Positions 43,468 to 52,121 of a stretch of DNA of 64,000 bases are shown here, piece after piece; within the stretch, counting starts at the first letter, position 1; every line of letters starts with the position of its first letter. The stretch lies in NCBI GenBank assembly GCA_017744315.1, contig JAGIBN010000008.1, positions 1-64,000 on the forward strand, given 5' to 3'. A program made the position numbers and the translations under genes. The notes under the pieces were generated by a model. It was not told the DNA's origin. It searched no databases and worked only from the letters and a program-made list of their open reading frames with translations. Source of the DNA: Porphyrobacter sp. (GTDB taxonomy: Bacteria; Pseudomonadota; Alphaproteobacteria; Sphingomonadales; Sphingomonadaceae).

Positions 43468-44268
43468 ATGCACGCCCCCGCAACCAAGATCATTCCCGAA
43501 GACCTGCTGCTGATGGCCTATCGCAGCGGCATCTTCCCCATGGCCGACAGCCGAGACGACGAAGACATCTACTGGGTTGAGCCCCGCGACAGGGCGGTCA
43601 TCCCGCTCGACGGGTTCCGTTGCTCGCGCTCATTGGCCAAAGTCATCCGGCAGGATCGCTTCCACGTCACCTGCAATCGCGATTTCGACGCCGTGATCGA
43701 GGCCTGCGCCGCCCCGAGGGAGGGACATCCCGAAAGCTGGATCAGCGATCGCATCGCCGCCAGCTATCGCGCGCTCCACCTCGCCGGGTACGCCCACTCG
43801 ATCGAATGCTGGGAAGGAGACCGCCTGGTCGGGGGTCTCTACGGCGTAGGCTTCGACCACGCGTTCTGCGGTGAAAGCATGTTCAGCCGGGCGACCGACG
43901 CATCCAAGGTAGCCCTGACCTGGCTGGTCGCCCTGTTACGACGTGGTGGGTTCGAGTTGCTCGACTGCCAATTCATGACCGACCACCTGGCCTCGCTCGG
44001 CGCAGTGCCCGTTACTCGGGAAGTCTATCTCGAAAAGCTCGCGAAGGCGGTTATGGCCGGTCCGGCCCCCTCGCTGCCGGAAGTCTACGCGTCGTTTGCC
44101 GCCGGTGTCTCGACAGGCGCGGGAGACGGCGTAGTGGCCGTTGGCTCGGGCGTGGCTTCGGCGTCGGCCGCAGGCGCCGAGCGCGTCGCAGCGGACCCGG
44201 CGCTATCCGAGACCGGGCTTTCTTCACCCGGGAAGCTCATTTTGCAGTCCTTGACCCACACGTCATAG
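43468..44268 (+). CDS. aat: Leucyl/phenylalanyl-tRNA-protein transferase
   Basis: 266 residues from ATG 43468. Aat hallmarks: DLLLMAYRSGIFPMADS, IYWVEPRDRAVIPLDGFRCSRSL, GYAHSIECWEGDRLVGGLYGVGFDHAFCGESMFS and LLDCQFMTDHLASLGAVPVTREVYLEKL. It tags N-terminal Lys/Arg of substrates with Leu or Phe for ClpS/ClpAP degradation. The core ends near residue 215; the remaining ~50 residues are low-complexity and overlap the 3' end of the opposing DUF2155 gene by 184 bp. Confidence 0.95.
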   Translation: MHAPATKIIPEDLLLMAYRSGIFPMADSRDDEDIYWVEPRDRAVIPLDGFRCSRSLAKVIRQDRFHVTCNRDFDAVIEACAAPREGHPESWISDRIAASYRALHLAGYAHSIECWEGDRLVGGLYGVGFDHAFCGESMFSRATDASKVALTWLVALLRRGGFELLDCQFMTDHLASLGAVPVTREVYLEKLAKAVMAGPAPSLPEVYASFAAGVSTGAGDGVVAVGSGVASASAAGAERVAADPALSETGLSSPGKLILQSLTHTS

Positions 44269-44699
44269 ATCGGGTGCTCGACCACATTCAGGCTGGGCGA
44301 GTTCTTGAACAGCCAGCCGGAGAAGATCCGCCGCCAGGCCGGCTCCGAATCGGCGTCGGCCCTCTCGAGTACGATGACCTGGACGAAGGCGCCTGTTTCG
44401 GGCGGCTCTTCCCAGGGCGCGGTGCGTTCGCAGGCCGACAGACGGATGACCACATCACCCACCCGGCGAGCTTCGCCCGGCTTCATCTCGAGATCCTGCG
44501 AGATGTTATTGCGCTTGTTCAGCAAGCCGATGACGGCGACCCGCTTTTCCATCGGCGTGCCGATGCCGCTGGCCGCGCGGGCCGCGTCGGCCTGGGCCAG
44601 CTCCTTGGGAACTTCGGTTGCCTCGGCCTCAGGCTCAGGCGCCTTGCCGGTGCATCCGGCAAGCAGGAGCAGGCCAGCCGTAGCGGCCGTCAGCCTCAC
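44085..44699 (-). CDS. DUF2155 lipoprotein
   Basis: 204 residues from GTG 44699, with a lipoprotein signal (LLLLAGC, Cys about residue 14). The DUF2155 core is clear: RVAVIGLLNKRNNISQDLEMKPGEARRVGDVVIRLSACER and IFSGWLFKNSPSLNVVEHPIYDVWVKDC. The tail after residue ~170 is Pro/Ala/Thr-rich and overlaps aat on the other strand. GTGA overlap with the NDUFA12-like gene. Function unknown; widespread in alphaproteobacteria. Confidence 0.9.
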   Translation of the reverse strand: MRLTAATAGLLLLAGCTGKAPEPEAEATEVPKELAQADAARAASGIGTPMEKRVAVIGLLNKRNNISQDLEMKPGEARRVGDVVIRLSACERTAPWEEPPETGAFVQVIVLERADADSEPAWRRIFSGWLFKNSPSLNVVEHPIYDVWVKDCKMSFPGEESPVSDSAGSAATRSAPAADAEATPEPTATTPSPAPVETPAANDA

Positions 44700-45094
44700 G
44701 CGTCGGGCGTCCACGATTCGTAATCGCCCGTGGCAGCGGCGCGCCGGCCGCCTCGCTCGAGCGCGCCTTGCGGACGATAGGCCGCGACAGTGCCCGTCGC
44801 GTTCGGCGTGTAGTCCACTTCCCAGATCTTGGGCGGCGGCAGCTGGCTTTCGGGCAGTTCGTCGAGCGAGCCGTGCAGCCACCCGTGCCATTCCGCCGGA
44901 ACCCGGCTGGCGTCGTTGGCGCCGTTGTAGATCACCCAACGCCGTTCACGGCCGTCGACGGTCTTCTTGTTCGACCGGAAGTAGGTGTTGCCCTGCGCGT
45001 CGGTGCCGACCTTTTCGCCGTGCCGCGCGCTGAACAGCGAGGTGCCGATGGTGGCGCCGTCCCACCAGGTGAAGATCTTGGAGAAGAATCCCAT
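44696..45094 (-). CDS. NDUFA12-like NADH:ubiquinone oxidoreductase subunit
   Basis: 132 residues: MGFFSKIFTWWDGATIGTSLFSARHGEKVGTDAQGNTYF, then RRWVIYNGANDASRVPAEWHGWLH and DYTPNATGTVAAYRP, matching the 17.2-kDa supernumerary complex I subunit found in alphaproteobacteria and mitochondria. The start at 45094 was chosen at the conserved MGFF. Overlaps the DUF2155 start. Confidence 0.94.
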   Translation of the reverse strand: MGFFSKIFTWWDGATIGTSLFSARHGEKVGTDAQGNTYFRSNKKTVDGRERRWVIYNGANDASRVPAEWHGWLHGSLDELPESQLPPPKIWEVDYTPNATGTVAAYRPQGALERGGRRAAATGDYESWTPDA

Positions 45095-45142
45095 GGGCCG
45101 CGCGTTAGGGCTTGTGCCTTTCTCGTGCAAGCTCGTCCGATC

Positions 45143-45625
45143 TCACCATTCGACCTTGCTGCCCGGCACGATGCCCAACTGGGCCGCGCGGCCGCCATTG
45201 AGTTCGAGCACGGCAATGCCCGGGCCGTCCGAAGGGATCGGCGTTTCGGAATAGGGCGTGGCATTAGCGGCGATGTTGATGATCCGCCGATCCTCGCCGA
45301 TGAAGACCAGGTCGAGCGAAAGAACCGTGTTCTTCATCCAGAAACTCAGGAGCTGCGGCCGGGCGTAGGGGAAGATCATTCCCTCGTTCGGGCCCATCTC
45401 GGTCCGGAACATCAGGCCCTTGGCCTGTTCCTGCGGCGTCCGTGTCACCTCAACGCGGAAGGAATGGGCTTTGCCCGTGGGCGTGGTGATCTTCAGCGGA
45501 ATGACTTCCAGGCCGGAGACCGGGTGGACTGCGGGTGTCGCCACAGCGCTCGAAGTCGCACCTCCGGCGGCTTGCGGCGAACAGGCGGGAACGAGAATCA
45601 GGAAGGCAAGCAGGAGAGCGCGCAT
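45143..45625 (-). CDS. DUF192 lipoprotein
   Basis: 160 residues with a lipoprotein signal (LILVPAC). DUF192 motifs follow: VEVTRTPQEQAKGLMFRTEMGPNEGMIFPY, LLSFWMKNTVLSLDLVFIGEDRRIINI and VLELNGGRAAQLGIVPGSKVEW. Start ATG 45625 lies four bases after the recX stop; another in-frame ATG at 45640 overlaps recX. Family function unknown. Confidence 0.88.
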   Translation of the reverse strand: MRALLLAFLILVPACSPQAAGGATSSAVATPAVHPVSGLEVIPLKITTPTGKAHSFRVEVTRTPQEQAKGLMFRTEMGPNEGMIFPYARPQLLSFWMKNTVLSLDLVFIGEDRRIINIAANATPYSETPIPSDGPGIAVLELNGGRAAQLGIVPGSKVEW

Positions 45626-45629
45626 CGAA

Positions 45630-46196
45630 TCAGCTTTCATCGTCCAGTTCGGCTGCCCACTCCTCGGCCGCCGTGCGATCGGGGGCATCGACCATTTTGC
45701 GCGCGCTGTCGAGCGGGTGCCCCGCCCTCAACATAGCGGCGAGTTGTTTCTCACGCTTTTCCCGGTCGGGAGCTGACTGACCAAAGGGTCCGAAGCCCCG
45801 CCGCCGGGCCAAGGCAAGTGCCGCGCGCCGCTCGTCAGCAGGGCCTGCGCGAGTCTCTTCGCGTATATCCTCGGCGATTCCCGCCTCCCCCAGAGCCTGG
45901 CTCACCCGCCGCGGCCCATAGCCGCGTCGAAGCAGGCTGCCGCCCCTGGAGCGCGCGTAGGCCACGTCATCGACGTACCCGAGCTCTTGATACCGCTCGA
46001 CAATCGCCGCGACATTGGGCTGGCCCTCGCCCTCCCATCCGCGTTCCCGCAATTTGCGCTGCAAATAGCGGTCGAGCTTGGCCGCGCTGGTCGCGAATCT
46101 CGCGACATAGGCCAGCGCCAATTCCTCAAGACGCGGCCTATCGAGCGGCTTTGGCGCTTTTCGCTCGCGATATGACGCTCTTCGACCGCTGTTCAT
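45630..46196 (-). CDS. recX: RecX-family regulatory protein
   Basis: 188 residues of the three-helix-repeat RecX fold: LEELALAYVARFATSAAKLDRYLQRKLRERGW, YQELGYVDDVAYARSRGGSLLRRGYGPRRVSQAL, ending in KMVDAPDRTAAEEWAAELDD. RecX limits RecA filaments; recA is not in the window. Co-transcribed with the DUF192 gene. Confidence 0.87.
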   Translation of the reverse strand: MNSGRRASYRERKAPKPLDRPRLEELALAYVARFATSAAKLDRYLQRKLRERGWEGEGQPNVAAIVERYQELGYVDDVAYARSRGGSLLRRGYGPRRVSQALGEAGIAEDIREETRAGPADERRAALALARRRGFGPFGQSAPDREKREKQLAAMLRAGHPLDSARKMVDAPDRTAAEEWAAELDDES

Positions 46197-46332
46197 TCAA
46201 GTTCCTTCGCCTTATTCGTGCCACAGTCGTTGACAAATGGGAAAGTTTGTCGCGTGGCGGCTAGGATCCCGCTGCCATGAGGCAATGGGGAAGCGCCAGC
46301 AGAGCGTAGAGCAGACGGGCAAATATCCAGGA

Positions 46333-48060
46333 ATGACCGAACTCACACCCACACCCAACGATTGCGCATTGCCGCGCATTCGCGCCGATTTCGCGACCTT
46401 CAACGAAGCCATCGACTATGCGGCGAAGAGCGAAAAAGGCTTCAACTTCTACGACGCGCGCGGCACGATCGAACGGGTCTATCCCTATAGCGAGCTGCGC
46501 GTTGACGCTCTCGCGATGGCCAAACGCCTGATCGCCGCCGGAATCGGCAAGGGCGATCGCGTGGCGCTGGTTGCCGAAACCGGTCCGGAATTCGCCGCCC
46601 TTTTCTGCGGTGCCGTCTATGCCGGCGCGTGGCCGGTTCCGCTGCCGCTGCCGACCACCTTCGGCGGCAAGGACAACTACATCGAACAACTCGGCGTACA
46701 GCTCGAAAGCGCTGACCCGCAGCTGCTGCTCTATCCGGCCGAGATCGCCGAGATGGTTTCCATCGCGGCCGCGCGCCAAGGCTGCGAGGGGATCGACTGG
46801 GAGAGCTTTGCAGAGCGCCCCGTGCCCGAGGTCGAACTGCCCGAAGCCCAACCCGACGATATCTGTTACCTGCAATATTCGTCCGGTTCGACGCGTTTCC
46901 CGACTGGCGTGGCAGTCACGCACAGTGCGCTGCTGCACAACCTCTACGGTCACGCCATGACGATGGACCTCGGGACTGGCGACCGCGGTGTCAGCTGGCT
47001 GCCGTGGTATCACGACATGGGCCTGGTCGGTTGCCTGCTGTCGATGATCGCCAACCAGATTTCGGTCGACTACCTCAAGACCGAACATTTCGCGCGTCGC
47101 CCGCTGGCCTGGCTCGATCTGATCAGCCGGAACAAGGGCAACTCGATGTCCTATTCGCCGACCTTCGGCTACGACATCTGCGCCCGCCGCATCTCGAGCC
47201 AGTCGAACGTCGCGGAGCGCTTCGACCTGTCACGCTGGCGCCTCGCCGGCAACGGCGCTGACATGATCCGGCCCGACGTGATGCAGAGCTTCGTCAACGC
47301 CTTCGCCGACGCCGGGTTCAAGGCCAGCGCCTTCACCCCGAGCTACGGCCTGGCCGAAGCCACGCTCGCGGTCACCGTGATGCCGCCGGGGGAAGGCATT
47401 CGCGTCGAGCTGGTCGAGGAAGAGCGCCTCTCGGGCACCCCGCGCGACCTTTCGCGTCCGGCGCGCTACCGTGCGATCGTCAACTGCGGCAAGGCCCTGC
47501 CCGACATGGACGTCGAGATCCGTGGCGAAAAGGGCGAGATCAAGAAGGACCACCAGATCGGCAAGGTCTGGTGCCGCGGCCCGAGCGTGATGCACTCCTA
47601 TTTCCGCAACCCGGAAGCGACCGACGATTGCCTGATCGACGGTTGGCTCGACACGGGTGACATGGGCTACATGGCCGAAGGCTATCTGTTCATCGTCGGC
47701 CGCGCGAAGGACATGATCATCATCAACGGCAAGAACCACTGGCCGCAAGATATCGAGTGGGCGGTGGAGCAATTGCCGGGCTTCAACCACGGCGACATCG
47801 CCGCCTTCTCGGTCGAGACCGAGAACGGCGAAGAAGCACCGGCGGTGCTGGTCCATTGCCGCGTTTCGGATCCCGAGGAGCGCGTGAAATTGCGCGACAC
47901 GATCCGCGACAAGGTCCGTTCGATTACCGGCATGAACTGCGTCGTGGAACTCGTTCCCCCGCGTACGTTGCCGCGCACCAGTTCGGGCAAGCTCAGCCGG
48001 GCGAAAGCCAAGCGGCTGTACCTGTCGGGTGAAATCGAACCGTTCGACCTGGCGGCCTGA
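46333..48060 (+). CDS. Fatty acyl-AMP ligase (FAAL-type adenylating enzyme)
   Basis: 575 residues of the ANL superfamily. P-loop-like YLQYSSGSTRFPTGVAVTH, WLPWYHDMGLVGCLL, SYGLAEATLAVTV, WLDTGDMGYM, GRAKDMIIINGKNHWPQDIEW and LPRTSSGKLSR mark a fatty acyl-AMP ligase rather than a CoA ligase. It activates fatty acids to acyl-AMP for transfer to a carrier protein. No ACP, PKS or aminotransferase gene is adjacent, so its acceptor lies elsewhere. Start at 46333 (MTELTPTPND); earlier in-frame starts are possible. Confidence 0.92.
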   Translation: MTELTPTPNDCALPRIRADFATFNEAIDYAAKSEKGFNFYDARGTIERVYPYSELRVDALAMAKRLIAAGIGKGDRVALVAETGPEFAALFCGAVYAGAWPVPLPLPTTFGGKDNYIEQLGVQLESADPQLLLYPAEIAEMVSIAAARQGCEGIDWESFAERPVPEVELPEAQPDDICYLQYSSGSTRFPTGVAVTHSALLHNLYGHAMTMDLGTGDRGVSWLPWYHDMGLVGCLLSMIANQISVDYLKTEHFARRPLAWLDLISRNKGNSMSYSPTFGYDICARRISSQSNVAERFDLSRWRLAGNGADMIRPDVMQSFVNAFADAGFKASAFTPSYGLAEATLAVTVMPPGEGIRVELVEEERLSGTPRDLSRPARYRAIVNCGKALPDMDVEIRGEKGEIKKDHQIGKVWCRGPSVMHSYFRNPEATDDCLIDGWLDTGDMGYMAEGYLFIVGRAKDMIIINGKNHWPQDIEWAVEQLPGFNHGDIAAFSVETENGEEAPAVLVHCRVSDPEERVKLRDTIRDKVRSITGMNCVVELVPPRTLPRTSSGKLSRAKAKRLYLSGEIEPFDLAA

Positions 48061-48065
48061 CCTGA

Positions 48066-48098
48066 CCAATCCTCCCGAGCTTGCTCGGCGAGGATTGG
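48066..48098. repeat. Solo palindromic element after the FAAL gene
   Basis: Near-perfect palindrome CCAATCCTC...GAGGATTGG around CCGAGC-TT-GCTCGG, related to the hairpin at 30.2 kb. It begins five bases after the FAAL stop and a CCTATTTTCCCC run follows at 48107-48118, so it may double as terminator. Confidence 0.6.
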
Positions 48099-48231
48099 GT
48101 CGTCCTCCTATTTTCCCCTTCCGCAATCGCACCGCTTGCGGCACCCTTCGCCCACCGGAAAAACGCGCACCCTTGAACAGCGTGTTTTGCCTACCTAATA
48201 CAGTAAGCGAAGACCGGAAGGGGACAGTTGA

Positions 48232-49443
48232 ATGGCGACGACCAACGAAACCACGACCAAGACGGAGATCGGGCTTGAACTGACCCCGCCCGCCCCCGTG
48301 CCAGTCGTTCAGCCAGAGAAGGCCGCCGGGCTTGTTCCCGTCAGCGATGAGAAGCGCAGCAAGCTCGACGAAAAGGTCGAAGCCTTCATCACCGACCTGA
48401 TCACTCAGGAGGCCAACTCGCCCGAGTTCGGCAAGAAGGTCGACCAGCTGACCAACATGGGCCGCAAGGAAATCATGGCCGCGGCCGGCATGTCCAATCG
48501 CTTCCTCGACCGTCCGGTGCGGGCGATGGACAAGGACGAAGGCGTCGGCGCCAACCTGGCCGAACTGCGCCGGGTGGTCGAAGACCTCGACCCCGGCAAG
48601 CGCGGCAAGCTCTCGGGCACGCGCAAGTTCCTCGGCATCATTCCGTTCGGCAACAAGCTGACCAACTACTTCCGCAGTTATCAGAGCGCGCAGACGCACA
48701 TCCAGGGCATCCTCACCAACCTGTCGAGCGGCAAGGACGAGCTGCTGATGGACAACGCCGCCATTGACGTTGAACGGCAGAAGCTGTGGGAGGCGATGGG
48801 TAGCCTCGAGCAGATGATCCACATCTCCAAGAAGCTCGACGAGCGGCTGGAGGACAAGGCCGCGGAACTCGACGCTACCGACCCCGCCAAGGCCAAGGCG
48901 ATCCGCGAAACCGCGCTGTTCTATGTCCGCCAGCGGACCCAGGACCTGCTGACCCAGATGGCGGTGAGCGTTCAAGGCTACCTGGCGCTCGACCTGGTGA
49001 AGAAGAACAACGTCGAATTGGTAAAGGGCGTGGATCGCGCCAGCACGACCACCGTCGGCGCGCTGCGTACCGCTGTCACCGTGGCCGAGGCGATGACCAA
49101 CCAGCGTTTGGTGCTCGGCCAGATCACCGCACTTAACGAAACGACCGCCGGGATCATCGATTCCACCAGCGCCCTGCTGCGCGACCAAACCGCCAAGATC
49201 CACGAACAGGCCGCCGCCAGCACGATCCCGTTGGAAACGCTGCAGCGGGCGTTCCAGAACATCTACGATACGATGGACAACATCGACACGTTCAAGCTGC
49301 GCGCGCTCGATTCGATGAAGCAGACGGTCGATACCCTGTCGAAGGAAGTCGAACGCTCGAAAGGCTACATCGCCCGCGCCGAAGGCCAGGCCCAGGCGCA
49401 AGTCGCGGCGAGCGAGCCGGCCCTGCTCTCGCTGGATAGCTGA
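48232..49443 (+). CDS. TelA-family (toxic anion resistance) protein
   Basis: 403-residue, largely alpha-helical cytoplasmic protein of the TelA/KlaA/YaaN family: IPFGNKLTNYFRSYQSAQTHIQGIL, GKDELLMDNAAIDVERQKLWEAM, FYVRQRTQDLLTQMAVSVQGYLALDLVKKNNVELVKGVDRASTTTVGALRTAV. Known members are linked to tellurite and antimicrobial tolerance, mechanism unsettled. GGAAGGGGA lies before the ATG; the stop overlaps the next start. Confidence 0.92.
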   Translation: MATTNETTTKTEIGLELTPPAPVPVVQPEKAAGLVPVSDEKRSKLDEKVEAFITDLITQEANSPEFGKKVDQLTNMGRKEIMAAAGMSNRFLDRPVRAMDKDEGVGANLAELRRVVEDLDPGKRGKLSGTRKFLGIIPFGNKLTNYFRSYQSAQTHIQGILTNLSSGKDELLMDNAAIDVERQKLWEAMGSLEQMIHISKKLDERLEDKAAELDATDPAKAKAIRETALFYVRQRTQDLLTQMAVSVQGYLALDLVKKNNVELVKGVDRASTTTVGALRTAVTVAEAMTNQRLVLGQITALNETTAGIIDSTSALLRDQTAKIHEQAAASTIPLETLQRAFQNIYDTMDNIDTFKLRALDSMKQTVDTLSKEVERSKGYIARAEGQAQAQVAASEPALLSLDS

Positions 49444-50210
49444 TGGACGACAGCACGCGTCATTCGGAGGCGATCCTGAGCGAAGCCAGGAGTTCGCTCT
49501 CGGCACAGCGCAACGGCGGCTATCATCGCCGGGCCGGATCGATCGGGCGTGGTTCCGCCGAACTGCGCCAGAAGAACCTGATGACGCGGATCAAGCTGAT
49601 CGGTGGCTCGTTGCTGGCGATCGTGTTCGCGGCGATGGCCCTGGGCATCGCGATCGACGGGATCGGCTTCACCGGGATCATGGTGGCGTTCCTGGCGGTG
49701 GTCGCGGCTACGTTCCTGTTCTCGAACTTCCCCAAGGTCAGGGTTCCCAAGCGCGCCGATCTCAACACCGGCGACGTGCGGCACATGGTCGCGCGCACCG
49801 AGCTGTGGCTGGAGCACCAGCGCCCGGCCCTGCCGCCGCCAGCCATCACGCTCGTCGATCAGATCGGCGTGCAACTCGACGCGCTCGGCCTGCAGCTTGA
49901 GAGCATCGACCCGGGTCACCCTGCTGCGGTCGAGACCCGCAAGCTCGTGGGCGAGACCCTGCCTGGCATGGTCGACGCTTATCGAAAGATCCCGACCCAC
50001 TTGCGCCGCGAGGAACGCGCCGGCGCGACGCCCGACAAGCAACTGGTCGAAAGCCTCGGCAAGATCAGCAACGAGATCGACCGGGTAACACGGCAACTGG
50101 CCGACGGCGCGATCGACGATCTCGCAATTCGTACCCGCTATCTCGACTACCGCTACGGAGCGGAAGGCGAGCCGGCGGCCCTTCCCGAACCCAACAAGCA
50201 GGATACCTGA
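49443..50210 (+). CDS. Two-helix membrane protein, probable TelA partner
   Basis: 255 residues. Two adjacent hydrophobic helices, about residues 50-92 (LIGGSLLAIVFAAMALGIAIDGIGFTG... FLAVVAATFLFS), are followed by a soluble helical domain. TGATG overlap with telA and with the next gene shows one operon. The arrangement parallels the xpaC-yaaN pair of Bacillus; it may anchor TelA to the membrane. I see no catalytic motif. Confidence 0.72.
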   Translation: MDDSTRHSEAILSEARSSLSAQRNGGYHRRAGSIGRGSAELRQKNLMTRIKLIGGSLLAIVFAAMALGIAIDGIGFTGIMVAFLAVVAATFLFSNFPKVRVPKRADLNTGDVRHMVARTELWLEHQRPALPPPAITLVDQIGVQLDALGLQLESIDPGHPAAVETRKLVGETLPGMVDAYRKIPTHLRREERAGATPDKQLVESLGKISNEIDRVTRQLADGAIDDLAIRTRYLDYRYGAEGEPAALPEPNKQDT

Positions 50211-50518
50211 TGGAAGTCGCCATTCCCCATTCGCTCGGCAGGGAAGAAGTTCGCCGCCGCCTGCAGGCCAACAGCCATCGCATCGCGGACAGCATTCCCG
50301 GCGGCATGGCTCATGTCGACACCCAATGGCCGAGCGAAGACCGCATGACGATGGCCATCGCCGCCATGGGCCAGGAGCTGCGCGCGCATATCGATATCGA
50401 GGATCAGCAGGTGATGTTCTACGTCGACCTGCCGCCTGCGCTCGGTTTCATCCAGCCGATCGTCGAGGGTGCGATCCGGCAGCAAAGCCATAAGCTGCTG
50501 GCTCCTCCGACGACCTGA
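50210..50518 (+). CDS. Polyhydroxyalkanoic acid system family protein
   Basis: 102 residues: IPHSLGREEVRRRLQANSHRIADSIPGGMAHVDTQWPSEDRM ... GQELRAHIDIEDQQVMFYVDLPPALGFIQPIVEGAIRQQ, typical of the short PHA-granule-system family. Function is not established. It ends the telA operon; the coupling to TelA is unusual and of interest. Confidence 0.85.
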   Translation: MEVAIPHSLGREEVRRRLQANSHRIADSIPGGMAHVDTQWPSEDRMTMAIAAMGQELRAHIDIEDQQVMFYVDLPPALGFIQPIVEGAIRQQSHKLLAPPTT

Positions 50519-50544
50519 TCCGCAACCGTAAAGGGATCACTACC

Positions 50545-51003
50545 CTACAACTTGCGATCCGGCTCCAGGTAGGTTTCCGGAATCCTCAGCACGGCCGTCG
50601 CGTGTCGGGTCTCGCGCATGAACAGCGTCAGGGCCGACATGAGCAGGCCGATCGCCACCATGAACGCGGCCGCCGCCACTTGCTGCAAATTGACGTTGAA
50701 CAGCTCCTCAACGAACAGCAGCGCAACGCAGAGCCCGATAGTCAGGCCGCTGAGCACCAAGAGCAGGATGGCGCGGCTGATCATCGCGATACGGCGGTCG
50801 ACCGTGCGGATTTCCCGAACCACGCGGTCATGCTCGAGGCCGCTCGTCGTGGCGTGCATCTGCTGCAACACGCGCGACCGGTCGACCACGCGGCCAAGGC
50901 GAGTAGAGAGGATGTTCATGATGTTGCCGATGGCCACGAGCACGAACACCGGCGCCAGCGCCAACTGAATTGTCTGGGCAATCAAGCCCGATCCGGTGCC
51001 CAT
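50545..51003 (-). CDS. DUF2721 membrane protein
   Basis: 152 residues with three hydrophobic helices (N-terminal LALAPVFVLVAIGNIMNIL, then AILLLVLSGLTIGLCVALLFV and VAAAAFMVAIGLLMSALTLF) and the family segment TRLGRVVDRSRVLQQ. Unknown function. Start ATG 51003, 23 bases after the pyrophosphorylase stop, so probably in the same transcript. Confidence 0.88.
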   Translation of the reverse strand: MGTGSGLIAQTIQLALAPVFVLVAIGNIMNILSTRLGRVVDRSRVLQQMHATTSGLEHDRVVREIRTVDRRIAMISRAILLLVLSGLTIGLCVALLFVEELFNVNLQQVAAAAFMVAIGLLMSALTLFMRETRHATAVLRIPETYLEPDRKL

Positions 51004-51026
51004 AAGTCCCCCTTCCGCCCCGCGCC

Positions 51027-52061
51027 CTACTGGTTGGCTGCACCCGCGAGCTTGCCGACCTTCTGCGCGCCCGCCATCGTCGTGACCAGCACTTCGTTGC
51101 CGTCGACGACGATCGCCACGTCTTCCAGCCCAATCACAGAGATGCGCGGTCCATCGGTTTCGGCAAGCACGTTGCGGCAATCGACCAGCTCGACATCGCC
51201 GCGGGTTCGGTTGCCTTCCGCATCACCGACGCGCGCGTCGCGGAGAGCATGCCAGTTGCCAATGTCGGACCAGCCCATCGAAACCGGCACGACCGCGGCG
51301 CGAGCGGTGTTCTCCATCACCGCGTAGTCGACCGATTCCGGCTCGATGGTAGCGAAAGCGCCTGCATCGGGATGGAACAGAGCACCATCCTCGTGCCCAC
51401 CGGCAACGGCTTCGCTGACGGCCTTGGCCAGCTCGGGCCGATGCCGGGCCAGTTCTTCAAGGAAGGTGCCGGCACGGAAGGCGAAGATCCCGCCGTTCCA
51501 GCTGTAGCTGCCATCCGCCAGGAAGCTCATCGCGGTTTGCAGGTCCGGCTTTTCGACAAATCGCTCAACCTCGAAGCCGCCAGCCAGCGGAGTTCCGCGC
51601 CGGATGTAGCCGTAGCCGGTCTCGGGCGACGTGGCGGTGATACCGAAGGCCACGAGCCAGCCCTCGTCCGCGAGCTTCGCAGCAGTGACGGCAGCGTCCC
51701 GGAAAGCTTCAGTGTCGGCGATATGGTGGTCGCTCGGACAGACCAGCATGACAGCGTCTGCCGGCACCCGGTGCGCCGCCAAGGCGATCGCAGCGGCCGT
51801 GTTGCGCGCCATCGGCTCGACAATCACACGCGTTCCGGGAAACGACGCGGCTTGCGCCTCTACATGGGTACGGTGACCGACCCCCGTCACGACAACCGAC
51901 GGCCCAAAACGCTGCGGGTCGGCGCAGCGGCGCAGAGTGGCTTCAAACAAGGTGTCTTCATCGACGAGAGGCAGGAAGGGTTTGGGCGCGTCCTTCCGGC
52001 TTCGCGGCCAAAGCCGGGTACCGCTACCCCCGCACAAAACCACGGGATATATCACTGCCAT
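51027..52061 (-). CDS. manC: Mannose-1-phosphate guanylyltransferase
   Basis: 344-residue nucleotidyltransferase making GDP-mannose from mannose-1-phosphate and GTP. The signature GGSGTRLWPRSR near the N-terminus, then VIVEPMARNTAAAIALAA, CPSDHHI, ETGYGYI, FVEKP, YSWNGGIF and SMGWSDIGNWHAL. It lacks the C-terminal isomerase domain of bifunctional enzymes. ATG 52061 chosen; a GTG just before adds one residue. Supplies sugar for exopolysaccharide or glycolipid. Confidence 0.93.
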   Translation of the reverse strand: MAVIYPVVLCGGSGTRLWPRSRKDAPKPFLPLVDEDTLFEATLRRCADPQRFGPSVVVTGVGHRTHVEAQAASFPGTRVIVEPMARNTAAAIALAAHRVPADAVMLVCPSDHHIADTEAFRDAAVTAAKLADEGWLVAFGITATSPETGYGYIRRGTPLAGGFEVERFVEKPDLQTAMSFLADGSYSWNGGIFAFRAGTFLEELARHRPELAKAVSEAVAGGHEDGALFHPDAGAFATIEPESVDYAVMENTARAAVVPVSMGWSDIGNWHALRDARVGDAEGNRTRGDVELVDCRNVLAETDGPRISVIGLEDVAIVVDGNEVLVTTMAGAQKVGKLAGAANQ

Positions 52062-52121
52062 CACTCACGAATCCTGTTGCCCAATTTGTCGGCATCCTAA
52101 GACCAGGCCGCGGCGAAGTCA

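Noticed and set aside
47230-49506. 758-codon open frame on the minus strand across the FAAL and TelA genes
   Set aside because: It runs through two unrelated genes and their gap, with no motif; it is a GC-rich shadow.
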